A stretch of 9,587 bases of DNA from the NCBI GenBank assembly GCA_017431395.1, contig JAFRLD010000087.1:1-9587 (forward strand), read 5' to 3'. This stretch comes from Bacillota bacterium. GTDB lineage: Bacteria; Bacillota; Clostridia; Peptostreptococcales; Anaerovoracaceae. Positions 6,464-9,587 of the stretch are shown here, piece by piece (the stretch's first letter is position 1; every line of letters starts with the position of its first letter). The translations under genes and the position numbers were made by a program. Under the pieces are notes generated by a model, which was not told where the DNA came from, ran no database searches, and saw only the letters and a list, made by a program, of their open reading frames with translations.

Positions 6464-7742
6464 TTTTCTTATCGATCTCCTTCAGCGCCTCCAGATATCT
6501 TTTGAATGATGCCTCGCTGCCGTTTTCCGTCGGATGATAATAGGTCACTCCTTCCGCGTACAGATCATCCGGCAGATACTGCTGCGGCACATAGCCGCCA
6601 TAATCGTGAGGATATTTGTACGTGAGTCCCCGGCCGAGCTTAGCCGCCCCGCTATAGTGGGCATCCATCAGGTGGGCCGGCACGTCACCGGTCTTTCGCC
6701 GGTGCAGATCGGCCATGGCTTCGCCGAGGGCTTTCTTGGAAGCATTCGATTTCGGACAGGATGCGAGCGGGACCACCGCCTGCGCCAGATTGATCTGTGC
6801 CTCGGGAAAGCCTACCATCTGTGCTGCCTGAACGCAGGCCGTCACAATACTGATCGCGCTCGGATAGGCCATCCCGATATCCTCGCTCGCGATCACGAGC
6901 AGCCGGCGTCCGATCATCATCAGATCCGCACCTCCATCGATCAGTCTCGCCAGGTAATGGACCGCCGCATCCGGATCGGATCCGCGGATCGACTTCTGGA
7001 GCGCCGAAAGCAGATTGTATTTATCCTCTTCTTTATCATAGAAGGTAGTCTGCTTCTGCATTGCCTCAGACACGATTTCCCGATCGATCTTTCGCCCCTC
7101 CGGCAGGTTATCTACGATGAATCCAAGCGCATCCAGTGCGACCCTGCAGTCACCGCCGCTCATCTGGGCGAGCATCAAAAGCGCATCCTCATCGTATTCC
7201 AGATGAAGGCCTGCGAACCCCTTGGTCTCATCCTCCATAGCCCGGACCAGGAGGGTCCGTATGTCCTCTGCCTCCAGCCGCTTGAATTCATAGATATTCC
7301 CCACACGGGATAAAATGGCATTATTGACCGAGAAATATGGATTCTCCGTGGTGCTCCCTATGAAGCAGATGACCCCTTCCTCCAGCGCCTTCAGCAGTGA
7401 ATCCTGCTGCAGCTTATTCCAGCGGTGGACCTCATCCACATAGAGGCAGGTCGTTTCTTTCATGAGCCCATAAAAACGGTCGGATGCGTTTTTCAGGATC
7501 TCCTTTAATTCCTTCGTTCCGGTCGTCGACGCATTGATCTCCACGAAATTCGCGTCTTTTTCTTTGGCGATGATCCGGGCCAGGGTCGTCTTACCGGTCC
7601 CGGAGGGCCCGAAAAAGATGGCTGAGTCCAGACTTCCGCTGCGGATGGCGCGATAAAACAAAGACCCCTCATAAAGAAAGTGCCTCTGTCCCACGAACTC
7701 CTCCAGCCGCGTCGGCCGCATGCGCGTTGAAAGTGGTATCAT
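6453..7742 (-). CDS. rarA: RarA (MgsA/YrvN family) replication-associated AAA+ ATPase
   Basis: RarA is a tetrameric AAA+ ATPase related to clamp loaders that acts at stalled replication forks with SSB. I start it at ATG 7740-7742, giving 429 residues, because AGGAGG lies exactly 8 bases upstream and the product begins MIPLSTRMRPTRLEEFVGQ as in the family. In-frame ATGs at 7766 and 7793 lack a ribosome-binding site; the second lies in a terminator hairpin. Motifs are Walker A GPSGTGKTT (45-53), Walker B LYVDEVH (100-106), sensor-1 GSTTENP (129-135), the arginine region LSRVGNIYEF (144-153), and the C-terminal block with GSDPDAA (254-260) and RLLVIASEDIGMA. Length agrees with the B. subtilis homologue (about 420). 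The stop overlaps the ispH start by 11 bases, so the two are likely co-transcribed. This upstream neighbour is not the cmk/plsC context I would expect for ispH-rpsA in Clostridia. Confidence 0.95.
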   Translation of the reverse strand: MIPLSTRMRPTRLEEFVGQRHFLYEGSLFYRAIRSGSLDSAIFFGPSGTGKTTLARIIAKEKDANFVEINASTTGTKELKEILKNASDRFYGLMKETTCLYVDEVHRWNKLQQDSLLKALEEGVICFIGSTTENPYFSVNNAILSRVGNIYEFKRLEAEDIRTLLVRAMEDETKGFAGLHLEYDEDALLMLAQMSGGDCRVALDALGFIVDNLPEGRKIDREIVSEAMQKQTTFYDKEEDKYNLLSALQKSIRGSDPDAAVHYLARLIDGGADLMMIGRRLLVIASEDIGMAYPSAISIVTACVQAAQMVGFPEAQINLAQAVVPLASCPKSNASKKALGEAMADLHRRKTGDVPAHLMDAHYSGAAKLGRGLTYKYPHDYGGYVPQQYLPDDLYAEGVTYYHPTENGSEASFKRYLEALKEIDKKNGR

Positions 7743-7764
7743 CTTCTCTGCCTCCTGCCTGTTC

Positions 7765-7793
7765 ATTGTACAAAAAGAGCGGCGCTTTTGCAA
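7765..7793 (-). promoter_or_regulatory. Candidate rarA promoter lying in the permease terminator
   Basis: On the minus strand TTGCAA (7788-7793) and TACAAT (7765-7770) are 17 bases apart, matching the sigma-A consensus at 4/6 and 5/6. The -35 forms the loop of the terminator hairpin, and the T-run is the promoter spacer. Predicted transcription would start near 7758, leaving a short leader with AGGAGG before the ATG at 7742. Confidence 0.5.
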
Positions 7794-7800
7794 ACGCCGC
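7772..7800 (-). terminator. Rho-independent terminator of the permease gene
   Basis: On the minus strand GCGGCG (7795-7800) and CGCCGC (7779-7784) form a perfect 6-bp GC stem around a 10-base TTTGCAAAAG loop that can pair further. It is followed by TCTTTTTG. It begins about 23 bp after the permease stop codon. On the plus strand no T-run follows, so it acts only toward rarA. Confidence 0.82.
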
Positions 7801-7823
7801 CCGAAAATACAGATTTGTTTGTA

Positions 7824-9545
7824 TCAGTCAAAGAAGCTCTCCGTCTTCTCCTCCATCAGATACTTGTTGAGGGTCGCTTCCACATCCAGTTCCTTCTCAG
7901 GAAGCGGAGCATCCTTTTTCTTACCGATGAAGAACAGGATGATGCCGAAGACGATCAGGATCGCGCCGCCAATAGCAAGTCCTGTCTGGACCTGCGGGAT
8001 GACATCGCAGAACACATCATAGTCATCCGGCTCCCACTCGCCCCAGCTGATCTCATACCAACGCAGCCAGAACTGTCCGAAGAAGGCCATCGCGCCGGCA
8101 CACATGGAGAACACGCCGATCCGTACGGTATCGCCCTTCGGGATGCCGAAGCCATTGACCGGATTTCCTTCCGGATCATTGACGGACAGCCCGCCGCAAG
8201 TCTTCCGGAAGATGATGTAAGCGATAGGACCTGAGCAAAGTGCCATTAGACCGGTGGTCAGGTAATCCGTACCATTGATCAGAAGAGCGATGATCGAGAT
8301 CACGATCGGGAAACCGCTGTAGAAGATCAGCGCCTTATTACCGCCCGGGATCACATAGAGGTTTCTCTTCTTTCTTTCTTCCACCGGCAGCTTATGCCGC
8401 AGCTTGATCACTGAGATCGGCAGGATGATGTACAGGGCCAGCATGAAGACGACCTCCATGGAGACCAGCGTTGTGAAATCGTTAAAGGACAGGATGAATG
8501 TCACGACCGCAAGAGACAGGATACCGACGTACGGAACGCCCCTGTTCTTGCTGACCTTCACCAGGAACTGCGGGCAGAGGTGATCGTCCGCCAGAACGAA
8601 GAAGCCTCTGGATCCGGAAGCCAGGTAGGTATTGAAGATCGCGCACTGTGAAATGATCGCAACGACCAGGAACATGTATCCCCAGGCAGAGCCGAGATTC
8701 GAAGTCAGTACGGTGGCATATCCGACATTGTCTCCGGAGAATCCGCCTTCGGTGGACCACATCTCCCAGGAGCCTTCCGGCAGGGTCGCGAGTCCGCCCA
8801 GCGTCGGCAGCACGTAAGTCAGTGCGACCAGCGGCATGGCGATCTTCAGTCCCTTAGGAATGACCTGCGGGTTCTTGACCTCACCGGCCATATTCGAGAT
8901 ACATTCATATCCGCAGTACATCCAGATACAGATGCAGATACCGCCGCCCAGTCCGTCCAGAAGCGTGTAGTCTTCCGGCATGAACGGCTCTACAGGATTG
9001 GTGTTCCAGTTGATGAATCCCACGATGGCCACCAGCAGGAATGCCGCAACGATCAGGAGCGACAGGATCGTACTGACGGTTCCGACCTCACGGAGTCCCA
9101 GCAGATTGACGATCGTGAAAATCGCGATCATGCCGATCTTCAGTGCCAGGGATGCCGCATAGGACATGGGGATCATCTGGCTTACGTAACCGGATACCAG
9201 TGCAACGTAGACACCGTTGGTGATATAGGTGGACACGGTTGCCCACCAGCCGGTCTGAAAGCCCCAGAACTCACCGAATGCCTCCTTGGCCCAGACGTAC
9301 ACGCCGCCCTCCGACGGCATGACGGATGAACATTCCGCTACCAGACTGCTGATCGGATAAGCCCAGATAAACGGGAAAACACATAATAACAGGATGGTCA
9401 TGCCGGGCCCTGCTTCAGGGATCATCTCCTCGATCCCGAACGCACCGGCAGCGACCAGACAATACAGCATGAAGACGATCCCCGAAACCTTGATATCATG
9501 TTTCTTAAGACCGGCAACACCCTGCAGCTGTTGCTGTTCACTCAT
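7824..9545 (-). CDS. APC-superfamily amino acid permease
   Basis: This is an integral membrane transporter of the amino acid-polyamine-organocation superfamily. The specific substrate cannot be read from the sequence. The 573-residue protein begins MSEQQQLQGVAGLKKHDIKVSG and then VAAGAFGIEEMIPEAGPG, the typical unwound TM1 region. The MAGEVKNPQVIPKGL motif after TM6 (219-233) is another family marker. I count about 14 hydrophobic segments, at roughly 20-42, 49-70, 100-123, 131-150, 157-179, 198-217, 233-252, 288-310, 338-354, 360-381, 405-424, 429-447, 474-493 and 517-540. The last two exceed the usual 12-TM core and enclose a Trp/Asp/Glu-rich loop (494-516). A basic and then acidic cytoplasmic tail ends at FFD. 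The ATG at 9543-9545 has AGAAGGAG eight bases upstream. A possible -10 (TATTAT, minus, 9571-9576) is visible, but its -35 would lie beyond the window. A terminator separates it from rarA. Confidence 0.88.
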   Translation of the reverse strand: MSEQQQLQGVAGLKKHDIKVSGIVFMLYCLVAAGAFGIEEMIPEAGPGMTILLLCVFPFIWAYPISSLVAECSSVMPSEGGVYVWAKEAFGEFWGFQTGWWATVSTYITNGVYVALVSGYVSQMIPMSYAASLALKIGMIAIFTIVNLLGLREVGTVSTILSLLIVAAFLLVAIVGFINWNTNPVEPFMPEDYTLLDGLGGGICICIWMYCGYECISNMAGEVKNPQVIPKGLKIAMPLVALTYVLPTLGGLATLPEGSWEMWSTEGGFSGDNVGYATVLTSNLGSAWGYMFLVVAIISQCAIFNTYLASGSRGFFVLADDHLCPQFLVKVSKNRGVPYVGILSLAVVTFILSFNDFTTLVSMEVVFMLALYIILPISVIKLRHKLPVEERKKRNLYVIPGGNKALIFYSGFPIVISIIALLINGTDYLTTGLMALCSGPIAYIIFRKTCGGLSVNDPEGNPVNGFGIPKGDTVRIGVFSMCAGAMAFFGQFWLRWYEISWGEWEPDDYDVFCDVIPQVQTGLAIGGAILIVFGIILFFIGKKKDAPLPEKELDVEATLNKYLMEEKTESFFD

Positions 9546-9587
9546 TGCGGTTTCTCCTTCTTAATAATCGATAATAAAGATATAAAA

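Noticed and set aside
5717..6505. Two long plus-strand open frames opposite IspH
   Set aside because: They are antisense to IspH with all catalytic cysteines intact, and lack start signals or family features.
6534..7313. Plus-strand open frame of 259 codons opposite rarA
   Set aside because: It is antisense to a conserved AAA+ gene, with no ribosome-binding site or recognisable motif.
7743..7793. Longer rarA start at 7793 or 7766
   Set aside because: Both lie in or right beside the terminator/promoter DNA without a Shine-Dalgarno, whereas 7742 has AGGAGG at ideal spacing.

Overview
The window looks like chromosomal housekeeping DNA from a Clostridia-type Firmicute. Three points support this. 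The N-terminal IspH and C-terminal multi-S1 protein is a single reading frame, a fusion known from Clostridia. A ruvC resolvase gene is present, whereas Bacilli use RecU. argR and recN are adjacent, the usual Gram-positive arrangement. Coding DNA is moderately GC-rich and intergenic gaps are short and AT-rich, so low-GC Clostridium proper is less likely, but I cannot name a genus. I see no prophage, insertion sequence, CRISPR array, tRNA or rRNA.

Layout from left to right. A minus-strand ruvC-ruvA-ruvB cluster occupies 1-2046, and ruvB runs off the left edge. A 153-bp divergent intergenic region (2047-2199) holds a ruvC promoter candidate and an argR promoter candidate with an ARG-box-like operator. 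argR and recN follow on the plus strand (2200-4291); recN carries an apparent one-base frameshift near 3077-3090. A bidirectional terminator (about 4314-4370) lies between the convergent recN and ispH-rpsA genes. On the minus strand, transcribed right to left, come an APC-family amino acid permease (9545-7824), its terminator with a rarA promoter candidate inside it, rarA (7742-6453), and the ispH-rpsA fusion (6463-4385), which overlaps the end of rarA by 11 bases.

Functionally the window is rich in DNA repair genes. RuvAB drives Holliday-junction branch migration, RuvC cuts the junction, RecN is an SMC-like break-repair protein and RarA is a replication-fork maintenance AAA+ ATPase. The rest covers arginine-responsive regulation, isoprenoid synthesis and translation (IspH-S1), and amino acid transport.

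The observation most worth following is inside the ispH-rpsA fusion. A near-consensus sigma-A promoter (TTGAAA, 17-bp spacer, TAGAAT), a perfect 9-base Shine-Dalgarno (TAAGGAGGT) and an in-frame ATG line up in order at the IspH/S1 boundary. The gene may therefore make both a fused IspH-S1 protein and a separate 411-residue ribosomal protein S1.
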